A DNA stretch of 44,467 nt from Eubacteriales bacterium (GTDB taxonomy: Bacteria; Bacillota; Clostridia; Lachnospirales; Lachnospiraceae). Positions within the stretch are counted from its first letter, which is position 1; the number at the start of each line of letters is the position of its first letter. Made by a program: the position numbers and the translations under genes. Under the pieces are notes generated by a model. It was not told the DNA's origin, did no database searches, and worked only from the letters and a program-made list of their open reading frames with translations. This document shows positions 7,398 through 14,813 of the stretch, in pieces. Location of the stretch: positions 1 to 44,467 of the forward strand of contig JAUNGT010000023.1 of assembly GCA_030524455.1 (NCBI GenBank). Reading direction: 5' to 3'.

Positions 7398-8315
7398 ATG
7401 GAACTGCGCGTTCTTCAGTATTTTCTTGCCGTCACCCGTGAACAGAGCATCTCCGGCGCTGCCGAATCCCTGCACCTCTCCCAGCCTACCCTGTCCAGAC
7501 AGCTCAAGGATATGGAGGACGAACTGGGAAAACAGCTTCTCATCCGCGGAAATCGAAAGATCTCCCTGACCGACGAAGGAATGATTCTCCGAAAGCGTGC
7601 GGAGGAGATCATGGAGCTGGTCCGGAAAACGGAACAGGAGATCACTTTGGCCGATGATATCATATCCGGGGAAATTCATATCGGGGCCGGAGAGACAGAG
7701 GGCGTCCACTATCTCACCCGGGCAGCCGGACTGCTGCAGAAAGACTATCCCGGCATTCGCTATCATATCTCCAGCGGAGACACGGCAGACGTCAGCGAGC
7801 AGCTGGATAAGGGGCTTCTCGATTTCGGCCTTTTGTTTGATCCCATCGATAAAAGCCGCTTTGATTTCATTTCCCTCCCTGTCCGCGATGTCTGGGGCGT
7901 CCTGATGCGAAAGGACAGCGCGCTCGCAGGAAAAGAGTCCGTTTCTCCCGCGGATCTCGTAAACCAGCCCCTGATCGTAAACCGAAGCATCCGGGAAAAC
8001 GACCTCATCTCAGGCTGGTTTAACAAAAGTCCCAAAGAACTTCATATCGTCGCGACCTACAACCTGCTCTACAATGCCTCCCTGATGGTAAAGGATGGGC
8101 TTGGCTATGCGCTCGGCCTCGATAAAATCATCAACACTGCCGGTTCCGAGCTGTGCTTTCGTCCGCTCAGCCCGGCGGTCACTGCCGGTATGAATGTTGT
8201 CTGGAAAAAATACCAGATCCTCTCCAAGCCTGCTGAGAAGTTTTTACTGAAGCTTCAAGAAATCAGTTCATGTTCAGGTGTGAGCGGACTCCTTTTGCTA
8301 AACAAAACTTCATAA
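7398..8315 (+). CDS. LysR family transcriptional regulator
   Basis: 305 residues. The N-terminal winged helix-turn-helix (residues 1-60) shows the canonical LysR pattern: LRVLQYFLAVTREQSISGAA, SQPTLSRQLKDMEDELG, then the wing and SLTDEGMIL. A linker helix (60-88) leads to the two-lobed substrate-binding domain. It is transcribed divergently from the seven-gene redox operon, and the promoter pair lies between them, so it most likely controls that operon and itself, with an aromatic, thiol or keto metabolite as possible inducer (inference). The last 13-14 residues (SGVSGLLLLNKTS) lie in a dispersed hairpin-like repeat that supplies the stop codon, so the tail may be an acquired extension. Confidence 0.9.
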   Translation: MELRVLQYFLAVTREQSISGAAESLHLSQPTLSRQLKDMEDELGKQLLIRGNRKISLTDEGMILRKRAEEIMELVRKTEQEITLADDIISGEIHIGAGETEGVHYLTRAAGLLQKDYPGIRYHISSGDTADVSEQLDKGLLDFGLLFDPIDKSRFDFISLPVRDVWGVLMRKDSALAGKESVSPADLVNQPLIVNRSIRENDLISGWFNKSPKELHIVATYNLLYNASLMVKDGLGYALGLDKIINTAGSELCFRPLSPAVTAGMNVVWKKYQILSKPAEKFLLKLQEISSCSGVSGLLLLNKTS

Positions 8316-8322
8316 TGAGCCC
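8284..8322. repeat. Hairpin-like repeat, copy 2, overlapping the LysR 3' end
   Basis: A stretch related to 1201-1238: shared blocks are gcgg-ctcctttt, caaa-ctt and tgagccc. In copy 1 the arms are perfectly inverted; here they are diverged. The LysR stop codon (8313-8315) lies inside the repeat. Confidence 0.4.
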
Positions 8323-8339
8323 TCCCGCGCAGCCTGTCA

Positions 8340-8463
8340 GTGCCGCGCTGGATTGTCATTGAGCTTTTCACGAATCCGGTTCATATGCACGGTCACCGTC
8401 GCCATGCACCCCAAAGATCAGACCAATCAGGATTCCCCTGACAAAGAAGGATTCCGGCATCAT
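8340..8463 (-). pseudogene. Remnants: LysE-type transporter N-terminus joined to an OmpR-type regulator C-terminus
   Basis: Just after the DUF3737 stop, and overlapping it as ATGATG, the minus strand encodes MMPESFFVRGILIGLIFGV (8463-8407), which looks like the first transmembrane segment of a LysE-family translocator, and then breaks off. In another frame 8402-8340 encodes ATVTVHMNRIREKLNDNP, the recognition-helix region of an OmpR-type response regulator, followed by a premature stop. Both are too short to function. They suggest an old deletion that joined two genes. The matches are short, so this is tentative. Confidence 0.4.
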
Positions 8464-9344
8464 ACCGCTGTCTTTAAGCCGTCCGTGCAGATAATTCTCG
8501 TTTTCTCCACGTCCACCTTATCCTTCTCCAGGATCAGTTCTTCGATGTGCTCCGCACGGATCACGCCGGAGGTGGGATTAAGCACACTGTCGATGCTTCC
8601 TTCGATCTGAGCGTCCACCGTGGAATACTCAAAGGCCAGCGTGGTATTGATGAGGCGGCAGTTCTTCATCACAAGATTGTCAATGTAACACATTCCCTGC
8701 AGGCTTTCGATGGTACAGTTGATGAGCGTCAGGTTCCTTGCGTTCCATCCCAGGTACTCGCCGGAAATAAAGGAATCATATACCGTCACATTCTCACTGT
8801 TCCAGAAAGCATCCTTGGAAAGCATTCTCGCATTATGGATCTCGATATTTTTACAGCCGTCAAAGGAATAGTTTCCTACCAGCGTGAAGTCCTTGAGCTT
8901 CATGTTGCTGCTGTTCATGGCAAAATAGTCGCCCTTTGCCGTCACCTGCTCCATCTCCACTCCATCACAGCTCCAGAGCGTCTCCACCGCATTCGGGAAG
9001 TTTACATTCTTAAGCACCACGTTGTGACAGCGGCGGAAGTTCTTCGGCGCCTCGATCACCGCGTTATCTACGGTGATGTCATCCGTATACCACACACCGG
9101 CCCTGCCCATCTCAAACCAGGTACAGTCCTTCGCGAGAATGTTTTTTGCGTACCAAAGCGGATACTTCCATTTGAACATGCTGCTGTACAGCTCGATATT
9201 TCTGCTCTCCTTCAGCGGTGACTCTCCATCGTCAAAAATCGTGTCATAGATTTTCAGATTCTCTCCCTGAAATAACGCACGCTCCCCGGTCAGTCTCTGC
9301 TGTCTGATCTCGCTTTTGGCTTCATTGTTTTTTTCCATTTTCAT
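8460..9344 (-). CDS. DUF3737 family protein (right-handed beta-helix-like)
   Basis: About 294 residues. The start is taken at 9344 (MKMEKNN) or the next ATG at 9338, because aaaggag lies just upstream; an in-frame ATG further upstream has no SD. From about residue 12 the protein is a run of short beta strands of the pentapeptide/beta-helix type (LKDCTW-, FRRCHNVVLKNVNF-, SFDGCKNIEIHNA-, LINCTIESL-like turns), typical of DUF3737, whose function is not established. Cytoplasmic, with no signal peptide. It has its own strong promoter at 9381-9409. The stop codon overlaps the ATG of a decayed LysE-like gene, so it was once the first gene of a longer operon. Confidence 0.85.
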   Translation of the reverse strand: MKMEKNNEAKSEIRQQRLTGERALFQGENLKIYDTIFDDGESPLKESRNIELYSSMFKWKYPLWYAKNILAKDCTWFEMGRAGVWYTDDITVDNAVIEAPKNFRRCHNVVLKNVNFPNAVETLWSCDGVEMEQVTAKGDYFAMNSSNMKLKDFTLVGNYSFDGCKNIEIHNARMLSKDAFWNSENVTVYDSFISGEYLGWNARNLTLINCTIESLQGMCYIDNLVMKNCRLINTTLAFEYSTVDAQIEGSIDSVLNPTSGVIRAEHIEELILEKDKVDVEKTRIICTDGLKTAV

Positions 9345-9380
9345 GCTCTCCTTTTTCTGTTTCATCACATGCTATATTTG

Positions 9381-9409
9381 ATTATAAATCCGATCTGTTT
9401 ATATATCAA
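9381..9409 (-). promoter_or_regulatory. Promoter of the DUF3737 gene
   Basis: Minus strand: TTGATA (9409-9404), 17-bp spacer, TATAAT (9386-9381), 37-43 bp before the start. The surrounding 9360-9490 is very AT-rich and otherwise holds nothing recognisable. Confidence 0.75.
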
Positions 9410-9496
9410 ATACTCATATTAAATATATACACATGCTTATTTTCTATATATAAAACTTTTTCTAAACAACCCTCTCTTTTTTGACAACACGTTCTT

Positions 9497-9777
9497 TTAT
9501 CCTTCTTCGATCAATTCTGCCATCTCCGTTTGTCTCTCCTGTCTGATTTGGAGTACAAAAAAGAGCGGGCATAGCCATCGCTTGTCCACTCTTTCCACTT
9601 TCCTTATCTTATGATGATACTCCAGATTAAATACTACCTGTGCACTTTCTCCACCCGGCAGTGCCTCTAATTCGTCCGAAGACAAATTTGTAATATGGCC
9701 CGGCTTTGTGTACGCCCAGGAATTTGAACCGTAGAACAGGCAAACCGGGATACACGAAAAAGCAAGCCGGTCAATAA
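9497..9777 (-). pseudogene. Open frame without start, possible gene remnant
   Basis: A minus-strand frame is open from the end of the ABC permease gene down to a stop at 9497. It encodes a hydrophobic stretch (LAFSCIPVCLFYG), then WAYTKPGHITNLSSDELEAL and a polar tail. The only ATG (9685) lacks a convincing SD. Composition is protein-like, but I do not recognise the family. It may be the 3' part of a deleted membrane protein gene, or chance. This, together with the AT-rich promoter region, is all I see in 9345-9777. Confidence 0.25.
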
Positions 9778-10422
9778 CTATATATACTTTTTTCTAAAAA
9801 ACAAGTTTGACAATACAAAAGACAATCCGCATATTGCAACAACAGACACTCCTGCCATCGCAATGCTTACTTCAAAATTCTCTACAACAAACCACATAAT
9901 TGAATTATTTGTTGCCTTAGTCCATAAGCCCAAAACAACAAGCAGTATAATCAAGATAAACATTGTCGCAAATCCGGCATTCACACCTAACGAGTAATTT
10001 GATGGCAAAACAAATGCCAAAAACAATAATGTCAGTGCAAATGAAGCACAGGACATAAAGAGGTAAAATCCATATGCGTATTGCGGAAACAGAATATATG
10101 AGGCAGAATTTACAATGAGTGCAGCCACAAACCCAATTAAGGACAAAATACCCGCACAAACATATCTGCTGCATACAATCTGTTGTTTCGATACGGGAAG
10201 TGATACGGCATATTTCCCCCATTTCCATTGCTCGTCACAAGTTGTTAGAGAGATAATCATTGACATTATTTCAATAGGAATGAGTAAAAAACTGATATAT
10301 ATTGTTCCGCTTTTTTCCAATATGAACATTAAGGCAATAATAATGGCTATATCCATAATCACGCGAGGCAAGCCATATTTCTTTTTAATTGTAAGAAAAT
10401 CCTTTGTTAACAGCCCTTTCAT
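9778..10422 (-). CDS. ABC-2 type transporter permease
   Basis: 214 residues with six predicted membrane segments (approximately 20-35, 42-60, 90-110, 118-138, 150-170, 185-208) and a short cytoplasmic N-terminus starting MKGLLTKDFLTIKKKYG, as in ABC-2_TM_2 permeases of YtrB/BcrA-type exporters. The polar loop TCDEQWKWGKYAVSLPVSKQQIVCSRY is the typical amphipathic coupling region. The start overlaps the ATPase gene by 4 bp, so the two form one transporter. AT-rich coding sequence, unlike the region beyond 17.6 kb. Such systems export antimicrobial peptides, or respond to cell-wall stress, under a GntR/YtrA repressor; the actual substrate is unknown. Confidence 0.85.
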   Translation of the reverse strand: MKGLLTKDFLTIKKKYGLPRVIMDIAIIIALMFILEKSGTIYISFLLIPIEIMSMIISLTTCDEQWKWGKYAVSLPVSKQQIVCSRYVCAGILSLIGFVAALIVNSASYILFPQYAYGFYLFMSCASFALTLLFLAFVLPSNYSLGVNAGFATMFILIILLVVLGLWTKATNNSIMWFVVENFEVSIAMAGVSVVAICGLSFVLSNLFFRKKYI

Positions 10423-11282
10423 TTCATTTCCCCCTTTACATAGAAAAGCATAATTTCTTCGATTGCGGCTGGAACAACAATCGCTTTTGGATATTTTTTT
10501 TCGGCAATATGACGGTCTTTTACAAGCACTTTGTATTGATAATCCTCTTTCCTATAAGCGATTATCTCTGATTTATCTAAGTTGTCAAAAACCATAGCAC
10601 CACAGCTTATTACACCGTAATTATCAACCAATTCGTCTTTTGAGTGAGTGAAAACCAATTTTCCCTTATGAATAAAAGTAATATAATCTGCCACTTTTTC
10701 TAAATCGCTTATGATATGAGAAGATACCAATACCGAATGATTTTCATCCTGAACAAAGTCAATCAAAATATCTAAAATGTCATCTCTGATAATAGGGTCA
10801 AGACCACTTGTTGCTTCGTCCAAAATTAAAAGCTCTGCTTTGTGCGAAAGTGCCACAGCAAAAGCCAACTTAACTTTCATACCTTTAGAAAAATCTTTTA
10901 CCCTTTTATCAGCGGGAAGCTCAAACTTCGAGAGATAATTGACATAAGTATTTCGTTCCCATTTTGAATAGATTCCCGACATACATGTTCCAATTTCATT
11001 TGGTGTAAATATATCCGGGAAATGGTTTTCATCAAATACAACGCCTATTTTGTCTTTAATTTCAATTTCTTCAGAGAGATAATCCTTTCCGAAAATTTCA
11101 ATATTTCCATCTGTCTTTGATATTTCATTAAGAATACAGTTAATAGTTGTTGATTTTCCCGCACCATTTTCTCCAATCAGTCCCATAATTACGCCTCTGG
11201 GTACAGCGAAGGTCAATTTATCAAGAACGAAATCACCGTAATCTTTTGTCAAACCTTTCACCTCTAAAATATTTTCGTTCAT
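10419..11282 (-). CDS. ABC transporter ATP-binding protein
   Basis: 287 residues. Walker A GENGAGKST, Q-loop region (VVFDENHFPD), a degenerate signature FSKGMKVKLAFAVAL in place of LSGGQ, Walker B LLILDEATSGLDP, and switch His in SSHIISD. The C-terminal 70 residues form the extra domain usual in YtrB/BcrA-like ATPases. LSKG-type signatures are normal in this subfamily. It lies between the GntR gene (1-bp spacing: GntR stop then ATG) and the permease (4-bp overlap), forming a three-gene operon regulator-ATPase-permease. Confidence 0.92.
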   Translation of the reverse strand: MNENILEVKGLTKDYGDFVLDKLTFAVPRGVIMGLIGENGAGKSTTINCILNEISKTDGNIEIFGKDYLSEEIEIKDKIGVVFDENHFPDIFTPNEIGTCMSGIYSKWERNTYVNYLSKFELPADKRVKDFSKGMKVKLAFAVALSHKAELLILDEATSGLDPIIRDDILDILIDFVQDENHSVLVSSHIISDLEKVADYITFIHKGKLVFTHSKDELVDNYGVISCGAMVFDNLDKSEIIAYRKEDYQYKVLVKDRHIAEKKYPKAIVVPAAIEEIMLFYVKGEMK

Positions 11283-11696
11283 TTATTCGTCCTCATGATA
11301 TAAAAGTGTCAGTAAATTGATTAGTTTATCAAGTGATATTCCGCTTGCCCTTGCCACTTCGATTGCTTCTGTAAAGTGTTCCTCTATCTTCTTTTGTTGT
11401 TCTTCAAGATAAAAATCCTGATTTTGTGCCGATACATAGCACCCTTTACCGGCTGTTGACTCTATAAATCCATCTTCCTGTAATACGGCATACGCTTTTT
11501 GTACTGTTAAAATACTGATGTGCAAGGACTTTGCCAATGCCCTTACAGACGGAATTGCTTCACCTGTTTTCAATTCACCACTCATAATTGCCGCCTTGAT
11601 TTGTGTAGAAATTTGTTCGTACAAAGGCCGGCTTGCCTTATTGTCAAGAGTAAGAATAAAGCGACAGAGATTTTGCTCCCTGCCGCTTGTTGTCAT
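11283..11696 (-). CDS. GntR family regulator, YtrA subfamily
   Basis: 137 residues. N-terminal GntR winged helix-turn-helix (about residues 18-88): RPLYEQISTQIKAAIMSGEL, GEAIPSVRALAKSLHISILTVQKAYAVLQEDGFIESTAGKGCYV. A short alpha-helical C-terminal dimerisation tail (about 95-135) defines the YtrA subgroup, which lacks a large effector domain and usually represses its own ABC operon. The first 12 residues (TTSGREQNLCRF) are atypical, and no good SD precedes the ATG at 11696, so the true start may be slightly different. Probably autoregulates the downstream ABC pair. Confidence 0.85.
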   Translation of the reverse strand: MTTSGREQNLCRFILTLDNKASRPLYEQISTQIKAAIMSGELKTGEAIPSVRALAKSLHISILTVQKAYAVLQEDGFIESTAGKGCYVSAQNQDFYLEEQQKKIEEHFTEAIEVARASGISLDKLINLLTLLYHEDE

Positions 11697-11750
11697 GAGT
11701 CATCTTTTTTACAAAAACTCAGGGGCGGATATGACGCATAATGGACACGC

Positions 11751-11779
11751 TTGTTTTTTATCCAAAACATAACTATAAT
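11751..11779 (+). promoter_or_regulatory. Promoter of the secreted-protein gene
   Basis: TTGTTT (11751-11756), 17-bp spacer, TATAAT (11774-11779), about 75 bp before the start at 11854. Confidence 0.6.
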
Positions 11780-11853
11780 ATAAAAAAGAATAAGTGCGAA
11801 GAATTATCTGAATGGAACAGGCACTAAATTTCAATGATATGAGGAGTCCTATA

Positions 11854-12498
11854 ATGAACAAAAAATATGCATTAATTGCAACAATACTTTTAGCAATATG
11901 TCTATTTGGAGCAGGCTGCTTCTATGGTAATACTTCAAGTGAAAACACGACTTCATCGTCAATGAACGAGGATACTGACTGGAGTAATTTGTACCGGAAT
12001 ATTATTGCTAATGCTCCGGATTATATACTTGATCCTTATGAATTGGGGCTGGGATATGATGATTATCTGTATCTGGGCCTGCATGATTTTGATGGCGATA
12101 ATGTACCGGAATTTATTTTTGGGGATTTAAATGTAATTCGTATCTATACTGTGGAAAATAATTCGCTGAAAAATATAGAAAATCTCCAAATGACAAAAGA
12201 TTGGGGAGGCATAAACGGTGTGCGTTTTGAAGATAATACACTTCTCTTAGTGAATAACGGCTCCGATGGCGGAGGATATGAGTGCTTTACCTACAAAGAT
12301 AAATATATTACTGGATTTTATAGTGATTATGAGCCGGAAACAGCAATAATGAATGGAAATAAACGATCCTCAGATGCGTTTTTTGAAATTTTCGACTTGG
12401 AGAAGCTAAAAAAGGGAACCTCGTTAGAGCGGATGCATATGGGCGAAGTCCCATCCAAAACAGCCGCAGACCTAAAGTTTGAAGATATTATGTTTTAA
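11854..12498 (+). CDS. Predicted lipoprotein/secreted protein with FG-GAP-like motif
   Basis: 214 residues from the ATG at 11854, chosen because aggag precedes it by 8 bp; an upstream in-frame ATG at 11812 has no SD. The N-terminus is MNKKY plus a hydrophobic core ending ICLFGAGC, a lipobox-like site with a weak -3 residue, followed by a Ser/Thr-rich linker. The mature part has one DFDGDNVPEFIFGD motif, the calcium-binding DxDGDxxxD/E type of FG-GAP/VCBS repeats. No catalytic motif is visible. AT-rich like the neighbouring ABC genes, divergent from the GntR gene. Single gene, own promoter and terminator. Function unknown. Confidence 0.7.
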   Translation: MNKKYALIATILLAICLFGAGCFYGNTSSENTTSSSMNEDTDWSNLYRNIIANAPDYILDPYELGLGYDDYLYLGLHDFDGDNVPEFIFGDLNVIRIYTVENNSLKNIENLQMTKDWGGINGVRFEDNTLLLVNNGSDGGGYECFTYKDKYITGFYSDYEPETAIMNGNKRSSDAFFEIFDLEKLKKGTSLERMHMGEVPSKTAADLKFEDIMF

Positions 12499-12508
12499 GC
12501 GGGCAGAC

Positions 12509-12557
12509 GAAAGAGCCAGCCTGATGTTTGAATTTTCCAGGTTGGCTCTTTCTTTAT
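12509..12557 (+). terminator. Terminator after the secreted-protein gene
   Basis: Arms aaagagccagcct (12510-12522) and aggttggctcttt (12538-12551) with one mismatch, followed by a T-rich tail. It can also serve the convergent MptD remnant. Confidence 0.75.
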
Positions 12558-12570
12558 CCCAATTCTCTTT

Positions 12571-13046
12571 TTATGGAAAAAAGAATCTTCCCAATCGTTC
12601 CCGGCTTATCCTGTTCCAGCCATCGCTCCATAATACTTTTCCTTTCTCAATAAACAGGAAATAATTACAGCACTCTGCAATGTTGCTTCTGTACACCTCA
12701 AAAAAGGTATCCCTCATAATCCACATCGGCAGCATGGAGCCGATAACCCATTCGGTAAACACACAATAGCCCGGCACGGTATATTTCCAGCTTTTATACC
12801 CGCCGGCCCTGAAAATCAGGTCTGCGAGAAAACCGAAAAGGATTCCGAAAGGAATGGCAATCCAGCTTTGACCCATCAAAAAGCAGAGAACGCTGACAAG
12901 CGTGCCCATAATCGTAACGGCGCCGAATTTCCCGGTCTTTGTCAAAAACAGCATAAACGGGATGCCTCCCAATATTCCCAGCACCAACGGGATGATAACT
13001 GCAAAAAGTTGATCAGGTCTTTCGCGTTCAATTTTTTCTTGTCCAT
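12571..13046 (-). pseudogene. MptD-family ECF transporter S component, frameshifted and truncated
   Basis: The true start is the ATG at 13046 (MDKKKLNAKDLIN, after aaggag at 8 bp). After about 13 codons the frame is lost, and family similarity resumes one frame over at FAVIIPLVLGILGGIPFMLFLTK; the first two membrane helices of the family are missing. The remaining part keeps the characteristic LADLIFRAGGYKSWKYT and MLPMWIMRDTFFEVYRSNI blocks, then the normal C-terminus (a last helix and glycine-rich end) is replaced by an unrelated tail. So an internal deletion with frameshift plus a 3' break. It follows two ABC exporter genes, where MptD is usually followed by EcfT and EcfA; neither is present. 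A 25-codon frame, MERWLEQDKPGTIGKILFS..., with its own SD begins inside the tail and may be another remnant. Confidence 0.75.
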
Positions 13047-13064
13047 TGTAAGAACTCCTTTCTT

Positions 13065-14813
13065 TTATGCAAGGCTGTCCGCCTTGATTTTCCAACCGAC
13101 GGCCTTCTCTCTCATACCGACAAAATCCGCATAGAGCCCCTCTTGCTTCATCAGTTCGTCATGCGTACCCTGCTGTGAAATTTGACCATGGTCGATTACG
13201 ATAATCTGATCCGCCTTTTTTACGGTTTTCAGGCGATGCGCAATCATAATAACCGTTTTCCCCTGTGTGAGGGCTTCCAGCGCTTTCTGAAGCTCTGCCT
13301 CATTTTCGGGGTCCACGCTGCTTGTCGCCTCGTCAAGAATTACGATCGGGGCATTTTTTAACATTGCTCTTGCAATTGAAATCCTCTGCTTTTCGCCGCC
13401 GGAAACGGTCGCTCCGCCTTCACCGATTATCGTCCGGTAGCACTGCGGCAATGTCAGGATGAAATCATGGCATCTGGCCGCCTTTGCCGCCCTTACCACA
13501 TCCTCATGAGCGGCATCCGGGGAACCGAATTTTATGTTATTCTCGATGGTATCCGAAAACAGGTACACATTCTGGAAAACCATGCTGATCTGCTTCATCA
13601 GGCTGTCCAGCCTGTAATCTCTGACATCCATGCCGCCGATATGGACGCTCCCGCTGTCAGCATCCCAAAAGCGTGCGATTAGGTTTACAAGCGTTGTTTT
13701 TCCGGAACCGGACGGACCCACGATCGCCGTCGCCGTTCCCTGCGGAATGGTGAGCGATACATGGTCGATCACTTTTTTATCCCCATAGGAAAAGCTCACG
13801 TCCTTCATTTCAATATCCAACCGCTCCGGGTTCTGCTCTTTCCCGTCAATATCCATCTGAGGGCTTTGATTGATTTCCTCCACGCGGTCAATGGAGGCGT
13901 CAATCATGGACAGCATAAAAAACATTTCTCCCGCACTTTCCAGCTGGCTGTATACCATGAATGCCGACACCAAAATAAGCAGGCAATCCGTTAATTCCAG
14001 CGTACCGTTCAGAAAAAGCACGATGGAACAAAAAGCCGCGGCCGCACCGGCAATCCGAAGGACAACCTGCTCGGCGGCAATATAGGGAATCCGCCTCCTT
14101 TCAATGAGACGGTTTTTCTTTTGCGTTTCGTCAATGGATTTTTCCAATGTCGTATTGGATTGTTTTGCCATATGGAAGGCCCGCACAACGCCCATTCCCT
14201 GTATGTATTCCAGTACGGCGTCCATAAATTCCGTCTGCGCCTCCAGGCGTATGGGGGATAGCTTTTGGGAGCAGCGCAGCAGCATGGTGTTGATTCCCAT
14301 AAACAAAAGCACGCCCGTCAAAAAAATCAAGCTGATTTTCCAGCTAAAGCAGCACATCGCAGCCGAAAAAATACTGGCATGGATGACCCCCACCAAGGTC
14401 CGCACGATAATCACAAAGGACATACTTTCCAGATCGCTCATGGTCGCCGTCGAGACGGAAGTGAGCTTCCCCAGGCTATGGCTGTTGAAATATCCCATTG
14501 GCATATACTTCATCCGGTTTCCGATTTGGATTCTTTTGTCCTCGCACATCCGGTAGCTCCCTTCGCCTTCCCTGCCGTGCGCCAGATACCAGAAAAAAGC
14601 GGTTCCGATCACACTGACAAGCATAATGCCGAAGGCAAGGAGCGCGGTCCGGACGGTGATATGATCCCGGACCAATCCGTCCAGCACGACCAGAAGGGCG
14701 GCAAATTGCAGGGCTTCAAAAATACAGCGTATGATTTCATAAAAAAGTCCCAGATACCAGTTCCGGCTCTGGCGGCCTGCAAATTCAAAGAATTTCCGAA
14801 AAGAACGTATCAT
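13065..14813 (-). CDS. ABC exporter half (permease-ATPase), second subunit
   Basis: 582 residues from the ATG at 14813, which overlaps the stop of the first subunit by 3-4 bp (ATGA). The N-terminal half has six membrane helices (about 20-310); the ATPase domain (about 335-575) has Walker A GPSGSGKTT, Q-loop SMVFQNVYLF, signature VSGGEKQR, Walker B IVILDEATSSVD and H-loop AHRL. With the preceding gene it should form a heterodimeric type IV exporter. The pair beside a TetR regulator and an MptD-type ECF gene recalls YbtPQ/IrtAB-like transporters of metal-chelate or small-molecule cargo; the substrate is not known. All ATPase motifs are intact. Confidence 0.9.
   Translation of the reverse strand: MIRSFRKFFEFAGRQSRNWYLGLFYEIIRCIFEALQFAALLVVLDGLVRDHITVRTALLAFGIMLVSVIGTAFFWYLAHGREGEGSYRMCEDKRIQIGNRMKYMPMGYFNSHSLGKLTSVSTATMSDLESMSFVIIVRTLVGVIHASIFSAAMCCFSWKISLIFLTGVLLFMGINTMLLRCSQKLSPIRLEAQTEFMDAVLEYIQGMGVVRAFHMAKQSNTTLEKSIDETQKKNRLIERRRIPYIAAEQVVLRIAGAAAAFCSIVLFLNGTLELTDCLLILVSAFMVYSQLESAGEMFFMLSMIDASIDRVEEINQSPQMDIDGKEQNPERLDIEMKDVSFSYGDKKVIDHVSLTIPQGTATAIVGPSGSGKTTLVNLIARFWDADSGSVHIGGMDVRDYRLDSLMKQISMVFQNVYLFSDTIENNIKFGSPDAAHEDVVRAAKAARCHDFILTLPQCYRTIIGEGGATVSGGEKQRISIARAMLKNAPIVILDEATSSVDPENEAELQKALEALTQGKTVIMIAHRLKTVKKADQIIVIDHGQISQQGTHDELMKQEGLYADFVGMREKAVGWKIKADSLA

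Noticed and set aside
13047..13095. Start of the MptD gene at 13095
   Set aside because: That frame runs through the end of the preceding ABC gene; the proper start with SD is at 13046 in another frame, broken by a frameshift.
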